DNA from: Nitrospirota bacterium
GTDB taxonomy: Bacteria > Nitrospirota > Thermodesulfovibrionia > Thermodesulfovibrionales > UBA6898
Reading direction: 5' to 3'
Assembly (NCBI GenBank): GCA_016217675.1
Contig: JACRHC010000076.1
Span: 1 to 64,000 of the forward strand
DNA: 64,000 nucleotides
Below, piece after piece: positions 36,282-45,602 of this stretch. Under the pieces are notes generated by a model that was not told where the DNA came from, did no database searches, and worked only from the letters and a program-made list of their open reading frames with translations. A program made the position numbers and the translations under genes. Every line of letters starts with the position of its first letter. The stretch's first letter is position 1.

Positions 36282-36871
36282 CGGTTAAGCGCACTGCCGT
36301 CAAGCTTTTTTTGTTGCGCAGGTGGCGAAGCAGGCTTTTGTTTTGCCCTGCTTTTATCCTTTCCCTCTGTGACCATGACTTCGATCCTGTCATCTCCCCT
36401 GGTCAGTATGACCCTGTCAACATAGATCTGATTTAAGGTATAGCCGCTTAGGTTTTGGCCCGGTATTAATGCCCTCTGCCGGTTCCCCCTTCCCGGTGTG
36501 CTGAGCGGCGATTTCTTGTCTTCAATATAGGCGATATTCAGATCACCCGATATAAGTGTCCCGTACAGCACGAAATCGGGTTTTGGGAGTGGCGGGGCTT
36601 CCTTTACGTCAGCGGGTATTTTTCTTTCGGGGTGAAAAAGGTTCTGCTCTGCAATTATCACATAGTCAAGAGGCGAAGAAGTCCTCGTCTGTTCGGCCTT
36701 TTTATCAGCTCCGGGGTCAGGTCTTTCATGCCTTGCAATGACCGGCAGGGAGTATTGCATACCTTCGTTCAAAAAAGGCAGCAACACATAATTAACAAGA
36801 ACAATAAGTACCCCTGCCAGCGTTATATTTATCAGATTGAGATGGGAAAGAAAAGACTTTGTTCTGCTCAT
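36278..36871 (-). CDS. gspC: Type II secretion protein GspC-like
   Basis: 197 aa. A short cytoplasmic N terminus is followed by one membrane helix (about residues 14-34) and a periplasmic HR domain (YGTLISGDLNIAYIEDKKS then PGQNLSGYTLNQIYVDRVILTRG). No PDZ or coiled-coil domain follows, so it is a short GspC. GspC links the inner-membrane platform to the GspD secretin. It is the last gsp gene in the minus-strand order E-F-H-I-J-K-L-M-C, 1 base after gspM, and its stop overlaps the start of wzm. Confidence 0.75.
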   Translation of the reverse strand: MSRTKSFLSHLNLINITLAGVLIVLVNYVLLPFLNEGMQYSLPVIARHERPDPGADKKAEQTRTSSPLDYVIIAEQNLFHPERKIPADVKEAPPLPKPDFVLYGTLISGDLNIAYIEDKKSPLSTPGRGNRQRALIPGQNLSGYTLNQIYVDRVILTRGDDRIEVMVTEGKDKSRAKQKPASPPAQQKKLDGSALNR

Positions 36872-36872
36872 G

Positions 36873-37430
36873 TTAATTAACGCCTGCCAATGCCGAGATA
36901 TCCATTCTTACCATAAGGTCTTTCTGCCCCTTGGCGTAAGGGTTTCTCACTCTTGTGTCAAGCTCTTTTACAATAAGATTGGGGGTGCGCGTCTCTATGG
37001 AATATAAGATATCGCTGAGGGCTGTCGTGGCAGGCAGAACGGCATCTATGCTGACGGTTATGACCTTGAATTTGCCCAACTCTTCCGGTTTACTTACCCT
37101 TTCACTCGATATTGTGCCGCCCTTTGCGACAACAATGCTTTTAACCGTCTCCTGAAGAGCGGCGGCGGCGAGGGAAGGGGTCTGGCCTTCAATCAGTTTT
37201 GAATCATCCGACTTCCTGCTGGCTTTCAGTGTGCTGATCTGCTTTTCTATGAGAGGTTTTTCTGCTATCAGGGCTCCATATTTTGCAAGCAGTTTGAGCT
37301 TGATATCCTGCTCCTCCCTGATATAAGCCGCCTTGGCTCTTATGCCCAGATAACCATACTGATATACAACAACGCAGATCAGAATGATCATCAGGGGGAC
37401 CGCAAAAAAAAGCATCCTATTTCTTTTCAT
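36873..37430 (-). CDS. gspM: Type II secretion protein GspM-like
   Basis: 185 aa if started at the ATG at 37430; a GTG at 37451 would add seven residues and overlap gspL further. An N-terminal membrane helix (about residues 5-25) is followed by a helical and ferredoxin-like region, the PilO/GspM layout. GspM forms the inner-membrane platform with GspL. It overlaps gspL by 14 bases, which supports this identity given weak sequence conservation in the family. Confidence 0.7.
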   Translation of the reverse strand: MKRNRMLFFAVPLMIILICVVVYQYGYLGIRAKAAYIREEQDIKLKLLAKYGALIAEKPLIEKQISTLKASRKSDDSKLIEGQTPSLAAAALQETVKSIVVAKGGTISSERVSKPEELGKFKVITVSIDAVLPATTALSDILYSIETRTPNLIVKELDTRVRNPYAKGQKDLMVRMDISALAGVN

Positions 37431-38961
37431 CTTTACTTTTCCCGCCTGCACTGTTTTTTGCGTTTTCTATCTCCATCCTGATATTGAACCTGTCGGCATT
37501 CATTCTCGTGTCCCTCATCGTTGACGACGCAAACTCGACCTTTCCAAAGTATTTCGAGGCCTCCAGTTTAGGCAAAAGCTCTGTTGCCGTGCCCGCATAA
37601 CCTTCGATATCGACTGAAGTTGCGGTGATCTTAATCCTTGTCAGCCAGGCGCTTTTCGGCAATATCGTGGTGAGTTCTTTCATAATATCCAGGGTCATAA
37701 TTCTGTCATGCTTGAAGTTGTTTATCAGGGCCAGCTCTGTGCTGAGTGATTCAGCTTCCTTTTTCAGGTCCTCAACTTTTTTCACTTCTTCTTTTTTCTG
37801 TCCTATCTGACCGGAGATCTGCTGCAGCCTTATTTCTCCTGTCCTGAGGGGGGCAATTAAATAAAAAATCCAGAGACTTGCCATGAAAATCAGGAGAAGC
37901 ACTGTCAGAGCCATCGGAGTTTTCTGTTTTTCGTGACGTCCTTTTTTCAGAAGGTTTAGCCCGTCAGCTTCTGCCCATAACGACTGGATTACACCTCCGA
38001 CAGCAGCAAAGGGGATCTCCTTATGAGTCTGCAGGCCCAGCCCCACTCCCATCTCGCCCATTATTCTGACTGGCATACCTAACCTTGACTTAAGCAACCC
38101 CTCTGTTGCAGGGCTTTTGTCCTTAAGATGGACTACGACCTGAGGCGCTTTGTCCTGATCTCTTGCAGCATTCATCAAGGTCTTTATCTCAGCGGTGATA
38201 CTGTCGATCTTCGCATTATCATCAAGCCCCGCCAACCTGCCGGAAAAATTATGCGCCGGCAATCCATTGAGGAACAATCCGCCTTCATACCCTTTGTCGC
38301 TAATTTCAACAAAAAGGGCATCAGACTTCTTATCCATATACCTGCAGTACGCACCTATTGCTGAAAGATTGACGGTTATTGCGCTGACCGTAAGCCCTCT
38401 TTCCTTCAGAATATCTATATACGGTCTTATCTGCTCGGTTTTTGCCGCCAAAAGCAGGAGAGAAATGCGGTCCTCTTTTTCTCCAAGGATGCTGAAATCA
38501 AAAAAGGCATCCGCAGCCGTAAAGGGAGTGAGCCTGTCGAGTTCGTATGAGAGCACATCCGGGATATTTTCCTTTACCGTTGAAGGGAATTCAACGGTCC
38601 TGATAATCGTCCATGCTTTTGGTATGCTCAGGGTTATGTCTGCATTTGCCGGATTGAAATCATCGACTAATGCCAGGGAAGATATAAGATCTTCCGGTTC
38701 CGGATATCTATTTTCTTCAAAAGAATATTGTTTTATGTCCGTAATGCTTATTTTTGAAAGGAACCTTGAGCCATAAGCTATAGAGATATTCCCCTTATCC
38801 AGGGCAATAGAAAGGTTTTTCTGCAGGGCTATCTTATCATCGGCAGGACTGAACGTAAGGATTCTGCCCACAGGGCTGACAGCGGTCCAAGCCCTGCGTA
38901 ATTTTGCTCCTATGTCCGATGCGGCAGAAGTCATTTTCTTAGCGTTTGTCATGCCTGTCAT
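37417..38961 (-). CDS. gspL: Type II secretion protein GspL-like (PilM/PilN fusion)
   Basis: 514 aa. The cytoplasmic half resembles the actin-like PilM fold (residues about 30-320), followed by a single membrane helix (about 350-370, ALTVLLLIFMASLWIFYLI) and a periplasmic ferredoxin-like domain typical of PilN/GspL. GspL recruits the GspE ATPase to the membrane and stabilises GspM. Its ATG overlaps the stop of gspK by 4 bases. Confidence 0.78.
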   Translation of the reverse strand: MTGMTNAKKMTSAASDIGAKLRRAWTAVSPVGRILTFSPADDKIALQKNLSIALDKGNISIAYGSRFLSKISITDIKQYSFEENRYPEPEDLISSLALVDDFNPANADITLSIPKAWTIIRTVEFPSTVKENIPDVLSYELDRLTPFTAADAFFDFSILGEKEDRISLLLLAAKTEQIRPYIDILKERGLTVSAITVNLSAIGAYCRYMDKKSDALFVEISDKGYEGGLFLNGLPAHNFSGRLAGLDDNAKIDSITAEIKTLMNAARDQDKAPQVVVHLKDKSPATEGLLKSRLGMPVRIMGEMGVGLGLQTHKEIPFAAVGGVIQSLWAEADGLNLLKKGRHEKQKTPMALTVLLLIFMASLWIFYLIAPLRTGEIRLQQISGQIGQKKEEVKKVEDLKKEAESLSTELALINNFKHDRIMTLDIMKELTTILPKSAWLTRIKITATSVDIEGYAGTATELLPKLEASKYFGKVEFASSTMRDTRMNADRFNIRMEIENAKNSAGGKSKDEKK

Positions 38962-39950
38962 GATGCAAGATCCACAGGGGTTTTATAGTAAAAGTATTTA
39001 TATTTATTAGTGCCATCAGGTCTGACCGTGGCCCGGATAGTATAACCGGTCTTTTCTGTGCCTATATAGCCTGTTGATTCAATAGTGAATGAATTAGTCC
39101 CTGTCACACCAATAAAAGACGATACCGCGGGATAGTTATCTCCAAAAATTCCCCGTACATCCTGTATGTCCCGGCTCTCCCTGATGGCAAGTATTGAATC
39201 AGCAAGCTCAGGCGTTATCCCGGGGACTGCCAATAAGACCTCTTTGGGAGCGGCATTAATGTTTATCATTGTCATCTTTGAATTGACGGTAAGGAAATCA
39301 ATAATCCCCTTCTTTCCTTTATCTCCATAAAGAATCTCGGGGGTCATGCCTTTGACCAGAAGAAGCTCCTCCAGAGTTTCAAAATTAGTATTTTTTGCCT
39401 TATAAGGGTTCGGCAAAGACATATAATAGTCGTCTTCTGCGCCGTGCAGCCTGTGAAGGTTATCTGAATCTTTCCAGTCCATTGCCGAGTCCACAATAAT
39501 ATCGACGTCATTCGGCTTCAAACCGAGGGTTAGAAATAAATTTCTTAATATTAACTCAGGGGTTGTATTTATGTCTACTTTGCCGGCTTCATTGGTGATA
39601 CTGATAACATAGTAGCCATTCTCAGTCAATATCTTGTATGGTCTGCCATCCGACCTCCAGACTTCATCCCCTTGTCTGACGGCTGTCTTGTTCTTATTCG
39701 TATTCAAATAAAATAACTCGGCTATTCCTCTTTCAATGCCGGCTTCGGCAAGGAATTTCTTCTCAATTGTCCGCCTGAAAGATAAGGCAGCATAGGCCTC
39801 GGTCCTTGCCATATAGGAAAAAGAAAAGACCATGACCGTCAGTATTGTCAGGACCCAAAGAACCATCAGCAGGGCAATCCCTTTCTGTGACCTGAAAATT
39901 GTTCCGGTCCTGCTGTAAATGCCTGATTGTGTGGGAACGGTTTTGAGCAT
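38958..39950 (-). CDS. gspK: Type II secretion minor pseudopilin GspK
   Basis: 330 aa. The start at 39950 is set by its overlap with the TAA of gspJ (TAATG); a longer frame to 40112 would lie inside gspJ and lacks the pseudopilin N terminus at the right place. The prepilin-like segment is SQKGIALLMVLWVLTI, in which the usual Glu5 of the mature protein is replaced by a hydrophobic residue, as is normal for GspK. The large globular domain follows (about 300 residues). GspK caps the pseudopilus tip with GspI and GspJ. Confidence 0.85.
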   Translation of the reverse strand: MLKTVPTQSGIYSRTGTIFRSQKGIALLMVLWVLTILTVMVFSFSYMARTEAYAALSFRRTIEKKFLAEAGIERGIAELFYLNTNKNKTAVRQGDEVWRSDGRPYKILTENGYYVISITNEAGKVDINTTPELILRNLFLTLGLKPNDVDIIVDSAMDWKDSDNLHRLHGAEDDYYMSLPNPYKAKNTNFETLEELLLVKGMTPEILYGDKGKKGIIDFLTVNSKMTMININAAPKEVLLAVPGITPELADSILAIRESRDIQDVRGIFGDNYPAVSSFIGVTGTNSFTIESTGYIGTEKTGYTIRATVRPDGTNKYKYFYYKTPVDLAS

Positions 39951-40687
39951 TATTGACTGCCCTGCTTCCTTGTTGTCCGGGCCGAAGTTGTCTGGGAAAG
40001 GGGCCCCGAGGTCCTCATGGGGATGACCATCGAAATCTCCTTTTCCCCATAGATAAGATGAAGCCTTATTTTCTCCGGAATATTCCCCGTATCCGTCCAT
40101 CTGTCCGCCCATTTCCCCTTTTCCTCTGTGGGGTCCTTGAAAAAATACTCGAAATGCATTGCATCAACTGCGCTGAAAAGTCTTGATTCCCTGCTGTTAT
40201 TGGTGCCCAGGATATTTTCGGATACGGCCAATAGCTGTTTCCCCGTGTTATCTGATTCAACCTTGTATCTTACCATCACATAACCCTTCTGGCCTCCCCA
40301 GAGGGAAAAGTTTGAAGGGAACCGCAGGGATTCCCTGTCTCCCTGAAAGTAGTATTTCTTTTCCCCGTTTTCCTCGTATGTCAGCGGTATCTGTGACTGG
40401 ATCTGAGAGTCGACAATATTGAAAGATGCCCTTGTTCTTTCAAGGTGGTCGATCTTCTTTTCCCCTGTGCTGACCGTGCGCACGCCAAGCCTCAGGGCGC
40501 TTGATATTATTAAGACTATGACCCCGAGCATGACAAGTGAGATCATCAGTTCAAGGAGCGTGAAACCGTTGCGGGAATGGCAGGACGGAGAACATTTCTT
40601 TCTGCGCTGGCATAAGGGTTTGGGGACGGCCGGTTTTTCCATACAAGCTTTATTATGGTTACGCTGATAAGGTAAATGCATAATCAT
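39950..40687 (-). CDS. gspJ: Type II secretion minor pseudopilin GspJ
   Basis: 245 aa. The prepilin peptidase site is RNGFTLLELMISLVML (about residues 39-55), after an unusually long leader of about 40 residues. If the real start is the ATG at codon 16, the leader would be shorter. GspJ joins GspK and GspI at the pseudopilus tip. Its ATG overlaps the gspI stop. Confidence 0.82.
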   Translation of the reverse strand: MIMHLPYQRNHNKACMEKPAVPKPLCQRRKKCSPSCHSRNGFTLLELMISLVMLGVIVLIISSALRLGVRTVSTGEKKIDHLERTRASFNIVDSQIQSQIPLTYEENGEKKYYFQGDRESLRFPSNFSLWGGQKGYVMVRYKVESDNTGKQLLAVSENILGTNNSRESRLFSAVDAMHFEYFFKDPTEEKGKWADRWTDTGNIPEKIRLHLIYGEKEISMVIPMRTSGPLSQTTSARTTRKQGSQ

Positions 40688-41103
40688 AGCTGTTTGTTTA
40701 CCATTTTCAAAGTCCGCAGGTTAAAGGTCCGCTCTCTGGAGTCCTTTGTCCAGGACACCGTCAGACTGATCTCGAGCAGTCTGACCTTTAGACCCTCTGT
40801 CCTGTCATTTGCTGTGCCGCTCATAACGGCATTTATCCTGTAGCCATCCTCTGTCGCTGCTTCCCATGCCCCTTCGGTGAGGTTATCGTCAGCAAGGATC
40901 TCCCTCATCCTGGATTCAGCCACAATGACGGCATGTGAATAATCATCTGATTTTGACAACCCTCTTGAATTTGCCGAGAAGAGCTCAAAGATGGCCACTA
41001 AGGCAATGCTCAGCAAAACCAGGGAAACGAGGACTTCCAGAAGAGTGAACCCTCTGTCTGTATTCCTGAGCACAGGATATATCTCCAGGTTGGCAGGTTT
41101 CAT
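40684..41103 (-). CDS. gspI: Type II secretion minor pseudopilin GspI
   Basis: 139 aa. The prepilin cleavage motif DRGFTLLEVLVSLVLLSIA appears after a 17-residue leader. Small size and place between gspH and gspJ fit GspI, the pseudopilin that nucleates the tip complex. Its start overlaps the stop of gspH, and its end overlaps gspJ, so the whole set is translated as a coupled block. Confidence 0.84.
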   Translation of the reverse strand: MKPANLEIYPVLRNTDRGFTLLEVLVSLVLLSIALVAIFELFSANSRGLSKSDDYSHAVIVAESRMREILADDNLTEGAWEAATEDGYRINAVMSGTANDRTEGLKVRLLEISLTVSWTKDSRERTFNLRTLKMVNKQL

Positions 41104-41600
41104 TATTTAATTATTACGGCCCCCGCAACAGGGTCTATATGGATATGCGCTGCCCTGCTGCTGTTCCAGAGAACAATAGTACCGCCTTCCGCGCTTCCTC
41201 TGGCATAAAATGTCATAGAGTATTTTCCATTGGTGATATCGCCTGCCAGGGGGTCTATCACCTTGATAGCTATTTCTGGTGGCAGGTTTTTTTTGCCGCG
41301 TCCTTCGATCCCGTAGCTTCTTGCGTCCATATCAAACGTGATGACCTGTCTTTCTCCGTTGAGCGTTGCAAGATGCCGTGCCTGCCTTATTGCTGATGCG
41401 ATCTCTCTTGACGTTGCATTGAATCTGCCTGACGGGAGTGCATTTGCAAAGAAAGCAGCAGAGAGACCAAGCATGAGCGTGATCAGGAAGATGACAATTA
41501 TCAGTTCAAGGAGTGTGAAGCCGGCCTCTCCGGCCGGCCTTCCCCTTCCAGGCATGGTAAGGGAGGGGGCGAGGGGCAGTGTTCTGTGTCCCGTATGCAT
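41103..41600 (-). CDS. gspH: Type II secretion pseudopilin GspH
   Basis: 165 aa. The prepilin motif AGFTLLELIIVIFLITL follows a long leader of about 27 residues. The order F-H-I-J places it as the GspH minor pseudopilin, below the tip. GspG, the major pseudopilin, is normally encoded just before gspH but is missing from this operon. The ATG is directly adjacent to the stop of gspF. Confidence 0.78.
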   Translation of the reverse strand: MHTGHRTLPLAPSLTMPGRGRPAGEAGFTLLELIIVIFLITLMLGLSAAFFANALPSGRFNATSREIASAIRQARHLATLNGERQVITFDMDARSYGIEGRGKKNLPPEIAIKVIDPLAGDITNGKYSMTFYARGSAEGGTIVLWNSSRAAHIHIDPVAGAVIIK

Positions 41601-42794
41601 TTACAACGGCATTTCAGTCATGCTGAATATTCCCATAAGCATGGAAAGAACTATAAAGCCTATGAGCAGTCCCATGCCCAGGATCAGCGCAGGCTCAAGA
41701 AAGCCGATGAGCCTCTTCATGGCTGTCCTGAGACTTTTTTCATAAGTGGATGCAACTTTCAGGAGCATGGTATCCAACTGACCGGTCTCCTCTCCCACTT
41801 TTATCATGGATAGCGCAAGCGGAGGAAAGACATTGGCACTGGACAGCGGGCCGGCTATACCCTTGCCCTCTTTAGCGCCTTTTGAAACAGTATCGATGGC
41901 TGAGGCTATGATCTGGTTATTAATAATATCCTTGGAGTTCTTCAGCGCCTGAAGAAGCGGGACCCCGCTTCTTAAAAGCGTGCCGAGAGTCCTGGTAAAA
42001 CGCGCTGTTTCAAGTTTTCTTATCACATCTCCTGCGAGTTTTAACTTGAGGGCGTCCCATTGGTATCTGCCATCAGCGGATTTTATATAGTTTCTGAAGG
42101 CAAGCCATCCTGAGACTGCTGACAAAAGGATAATCCACCAGTATGCCTGCATGACCGTGCTGAATTTGATAAGGGCCCTTGTAGACAATGGCAAGGATGT
42201 CCCCATCTCGGCGAATATGGTCGAGAACTTTGGAAGGACATAGACCAGGAGTATGATTATCGAGAACCCGCCTGTAATCAGCAGGATCGCCGGATATATC
42301 ATTGCAGAGAAGACATGATCTTTTAATTCCTTTGCGGATTCAAGGAACTCATTTAATTTTTCAAGGACCTTGTCCAGTACCCCGCCGGCCTCACCTGCCC
42401 TTATCATGTTCACATACAGTCTTGGAAATACCTTTGGATGTTTCTGAAGGGCGTCAGAGAAAGAACTGCCCTCTCTGATAGACCTGAGAATCGACTGGCT
42501 AACGTTCACCATCTCCCTGCTTTCCGCAATCTCAGCGAGGATGTTAAGGCTTCTGTCAATAGGCAAGCCTGCACCCAGCAGGGCCGAAAGCTCAGTTGTA
42601 AACGTCAGGATATCGCCCTTTGACGATCTTAACGAGAATTTTCGTCTGGGCTCTTCAGAGGAGGTCCTGATCTTTAATGGGATAACGCCTGAATTCTTTA
42701 GCCTGTCTATGGCCGTTGGTTCGTCAGCAGCCTCTATAACACCTTCAACAATCTGACCGTCCGGGGTGGTGGCCCTGTAAGAAAAGACAGGCAC
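41601..42794 (-). CDS. gspF: Type II secretion inner-membrane protein GspF
   Basis: 397 aa with two homologous domains, each followed by membrane helices (about residues 170-190, 215-235, 375-395). The family pattern GEAGGVLDKVLEKLNEFLES and its repeat GEETGQLDTMLLKVASTYEKSL are clear. GspF is the platform around which the ATPase acts. It lies immediately downstream of gspE. Confidence 0.92.
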   Translation of the reverse strand: MPVFSYRATTPDGQIVEGVIEAADEPTAIDRLKNSGVIPLKIRTSSEEPRRKFSLRSSKGDILTFTTELSALLGAGLPIDRSLNILAEIAESREMVNVSQSILRSIREGSSFSDALQKHPKVFPRLYVNMIRAGEAGGVLDKVLEKLNEFLESAKELKDHVFSAMIYPAILLITGGFSIIILLVYVLPKFSTIFAEMGTSLPLSTRALIKFSTVMQAYWWIILLSAVSGWLAFRNYIKSADGRYQWDALKLKLAGDVIRKLETARFTRTLGTLLRSGVPLLQALKNSKDIINNQIIASAIDTVSKGAKEGKGIAGPLSSANVFPPLALSMIKVGEETGQLDTMLLKVASTYEKSLRTAMKRLIGFLEPALILGMGLLIGFIVLSMLMGIFSMTEMPL

Positions 42795-44333
42795 TTATGA
42801 TTCCTGTGTTACGCGAAGCACTTCGCTCAGGGTTGTGATTCCTGACTTGATCTTTTCAGCACCATCCTCCAAAAGAGTCTTCATGCCATGCTGTCTGGCC
42901 ATATCCCTTATCTGATTTGAATCAGAATTCTTCAATACGAGTTTTCTTATATCTTCGTCAATGATCAGGAGTTCAAATATCCCGGCCCTGCCAAAATAAC
43001 CGGTATATGCGCACTGTTCGCATCCGGCCCCCCGGTAGAGCGTTATTGAATTATCGATGCCGAGCTTTGAAAGCTCTTCCCTGTCAGCGGTCGAAGGGTC
43101 TGCCTCTTTGCATGAAGGGCATATCAATCGTATGAGTCTCTGGGCAAGCACACCCCTGACGGTAGAAGACAGAAGGAAATTTTCAACACCCATATCAAGG
43201 AGCCTTGTGAGTGCGCTCGGCGCATCGTTGGTATGCAAGGTTGAAAATACAACATGACCTGTCAGGGCTGACTGGATGGCGATCTCGGCTGTTTCAAGAT
43301 CCCTTATCTCGCCGATCATTATGACGTCCGGGTCCTGTCTGACAATATGTCTGAGGGTATTGGTGAAATCCAGGCCTATTTGTGGTTTGATCTGGATCTG
43401 GTTGATCCCCTTAAGCTGATATTCGACAGGGTCCTCAACCGTAATGATCTTCTTCTCGGACGAATTTATCTTATCGAGTGCCCCGTAGAGAGTCGTGGTT
43501 TTCCCGCTTCCGGTAGGCCCTGTTACAAGAATAATACCGTTTGGCTTGCCGATGAGCTGGTCAAACTGTAAAAGCATTTTTGGAGGGAAGCCGAGAAGTT
43601 CAAGGTCTATTACGATTCCTTCCTTATGGAGTATTCTCATGACCATGCTTTCGCCGTTAAGAATAGGTATGGTGGATACCCTGAGGTCCACTTCTTTTTC
43701 TCCAACCTTCAGTCTTATACGGCCGTCCTGCGGCAGTCTTCTTTCTGCTATATTTAGTTTTGCCATGATCTTTATTCTCGAAATGATCGCTGCCTGCAGC
43801 TTCTTGGGTGTGGATTCCGCATTATGCAGTACGCCATCTATGCGGTACCTGACTTTTAATTCGTCCTCGAACGGCTCTATATGAATATCGCTTGCGCGGC
43901 TCTCTACAGCCCTTGTTATGAGAAGGTTCACAAGCCGTATTATGGGGGCCTCTGATGCCAGGTCTTTCAGGTGCCCGACATCCTCTTCATCTTCCCCGAC
44001 GAACTCAAAACCCTTTTCCCCCATATCTTCCACAATCTTGCCTATATCCTGAGATTCCTGGCCATAGAATTTGGATATATATTCACCGAGGGCCTTGCGG
44101 TCAGTGGAATACACCAGGATATCAGAGGAGGTTGCAACCCTGAGCGCATCGATGGTCTCCCTGTCATCCGGATCTGCCATTGCTACATTCAGGATGTTCT
44201 GTTTAAGTTCGAGCGGAACAACCATATTTTCGCGTATAAAACGGGGCGATATTCCGGTATACACAAATGGCACTTTAGGGAGGTCTTCGCCGTTAATATG
44301 CGGTCTGTTTGAAGCTGTATCCGGGGTCAACAC
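42795..44333 (-). CDS. gspE: Type II secretion ATPase GspE
   Basis: 512 aa. Walker A GPTGSGKTT, an Asp box and Walker B-like RQDPDVIMIGEIRDLETA are all present, as is the tetra-Cys zinc site (CPSC about 30 residues before CEQC) found in GspE. It drives pseudopilus assembly and secretion. Translation begins at a GTG (44333) with no good Shine-Dalgarno; a TATAAT lies a few bases upstream on the minus strand, so the transcript may have a very short leader. First gene of an 11-kb block of overlapping genes reaching gt at 33091. Confidence 0.93.
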   Translation of the reverse strand: MLTPDTASNRPHINGEDLPKVPFVYTGISPRFIRENMVVPLELKQNILNVAMADPDDRETIDALRVATSSDILVYSTDRKALGEYISKFYGQESQDIGKIVEDMGEKGFEFVGEDEEDVGHLKDLASEAPIIRLVNLLITRAVESRASDIHIEPFEDELKVRYRIDGVLHNAESTPKKLQAAIISRIKIMAKLNIAERRLPQDGRIRLKVGEKEVDLRVSTIPILNGESMVMRILHKEGIVIDLELLGFPPKMLLQFDQLIGKPNGIILVTGPTGSGKTTTLYGALDKINSSEKKIITVEDPVEYQLKGINQIQIKPQIGLDFTNTLRHIVRQDPDVIMIGEIRDLETAEIAIQSALTGHVVFSTLHTNDAPSALTRLLDMGVENFLLSSTVRGVLAQRLIRLICPSCKEADPSTADREELSKLGIDNSITLYRGAGCEQCAYTGYFGRAGIFELLIIDEDIRKLVLKNSDSNQIRDMARQHGMKTLLEDGAEKIKSGITTLSEVLRVTQES

Positions 44334-44485
44334 AATGAAAAAATTATAGCATAAGGATAGTGGTTTTTACCAAGACTGGCGAAGTTCCGCGACAAGGGAT
44401 ATACTTACCATGCAAGGTTCAGACACTGCTCGACGAAGCATGTGAAAAACAGAAATACAGGGGATCAGACCTGAATATTCATGGC

Positions 44486-45391
44486 ATGATAAGCATTATA
44501 ATCCCGACATATAATGCCGGACAACAGATTCATTGCCTTTGTGAGGCACTGCGATCTCAGGCAGTCTCTTCCGAGCTCATTGTAATTGATTCTTCATCTT
44601 CTGACAGGACTGCTGAGATTGCAGAATCGTTCGGCGCCAGGGTGTTGGTTGTTCGAGCAGAGGATTTTGACCATGGGGGCACAAGAACACTGGCAGGTAA
44701 AGCGGCAACAGGCGATATCCTGATATATATGACACAGGATGCCCTTCCGTTCGATAAGCACAGCATCGGGAATATTGCGGGCCTTTTTGATGATCAGAAA
44801 ATAGCCGCTTCTTATGGCCGTCAACTGCCTTATCCGAATGCTACTGCCTTTGGAGCACACCTGAGGCTATTTAATTATCCTGAAACCCCTTATATAAGGA
44901 CCCTGAGCGATAAGGAAAAATACGGTATCAAGACGCCTTTTCTCTCCAACTCCTTTGCAGCTTACCGGAGAAGCGCACTGGATGAGATAAGGTGGTTTAA
45001 GGAAAAGCTGATCCTGGGCGAAGACACCTATGCCGGCGCCAAATTATTGCTTGCCGGTTATACGATAGCGTATGTCCCTGATGCGATGGTCTATCATTCT
45101 CATAATTATACTGTTATCGAGGAGTTTAAAAGATATTTCGATATCGGCGTCTTCCATAAATCAGAGCAGTGGATTATCGAGGAGTTTGGAAAGGCAGAAG
45201 GGGAAGGGGGACGATATATGAAATCGGCATTTTCCTTCCTGAGAAAGAATAGAAAATATTGCCTGATACCGGAATTTGTTGTCAGAAATATTCTGAAGTA
45301 TCTTGGATACACGTTAGGCAGACATTATGATCAATTGCCTTATGCAATGATACGTAAATTGAGCAGGCATGAATACTTTTGGTCCAAATAA
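44486..45391 (+). CDS. Family 2 glycosyltransferase, rhamnosyltransferase-like
   Basis: 301 aa from the ATG at 44486 (HGMISIIIPTYN), the usual start of the fold; an upstream frame to 44360 would overlap the promoter of gspE. The GT-A signature is IVIDSSSSDRTAEI, and the metal site is in DILIYMTQDALP. The region FLSNSFAAYRRSAL is typical of rhamnosyltransferases of the RfbN/RfbF type. It faces gspE divergently and should act on a cell-surface polymer. Confidence 0.78.
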   Translation: MISIIIPTYNAGQQIHCLCEALRSQAVSSELIVIDSSSSDRTAEIAESFGARVLVVRAEDFDHGGTRTLAGKAATGDILIYMTQDALPFDKHSIGNIAGLFDDQKIAASYGRQLPYPNATAFGAHLRLFNYPETPYIRTLSDKEKYGIKTPFLSNSFAAYRRSALDEIRWFKEKLILGEDTYAGAKLLLAGYTIAYVPDAMVYHSHNYTVIEEFKRYFDIGVFHKSEQWIIEEFGKAEGEGGRYMKSAFSFLRKNRKYCLIPEFVVRNILKYLGYTLGRHYDQLPYAMIRKLSRHEYFWSK

Positions 45392-45477
45392 TTTCCCTGT
45401 ATGAAAATCACTTCAAGCGCAATTGTGCAGACATTCTTAGCCAGGTAAACTCAATTCTTATCCCTTCCCATGGGTAA

Positions 45478-45504
45478 ATATTCCCCATAGCAATGGGGCA
45501 ATAT
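45478..45504 (+). terminator. Hairpin downstream of the glycosyltransferase gene
   Basis: ATATTCCCCA pairs with TGGGGCAATAT across a TAGCAA loop: 10 bp with a single bulged C. It lies 87 bases past the glycosyltransferase stop and 68 bases before the sigma-54 site. It lacks a T tract, so it may be a terminator, or, as a palindrome, an upstream binding site for a sigma-54 activator. Confidence 0.45.
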
Positions 45505-45571
45505 GCAACAATCTCTCTTGCCATTCGCCGAAATATCTTTCAGATTCAGCTTGTTATGAGTGAGGCTCCTG

Positions 45572-45587
45572 TGGTACTGGAATTGCT
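45572..45587 (+). promoter_or_regulatory. Sigma-54 (-24/-12) promoter candidate
   Basis: TGGTACTGGAATTGCT has the invariant GG (45573-45574) and GC (45585-45586) separated by exactly ten bases, and differs from the consensus TGGCAC-N5-TTGCA at two positions. Initiation would be expected near 45598, only about 5 bases before the ATG at 45603, so the first gene would be nearly leaderless; a TSS serving the downstream genes is equally possible. It heads the whole coenzyme M cluster. Confidence 0.6.
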
Positions 45588-45602
45588 GATAAGCAAGATA
45601 CC

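Noticed and set aside
38195-38776. 193-aa plus-strand frame within gspL
   Set aside because: Opposite a coupled gsp gene; low-complexity serine-rich translation.
40016-40112. Upstream extension of gspK to 40112
   Set aside because: It would place 54 extra residues inside gspJ and before the prepilin segment; the TAATG junction at 39950 gives a normal start.
45392-45602. Cobalamin riboswitch upstream of the corrinoid cluster
   Set aside because: No B12-box-like sequence or the expected long multi-stem leader was found; only a short hairpin and a sigma-54 site.
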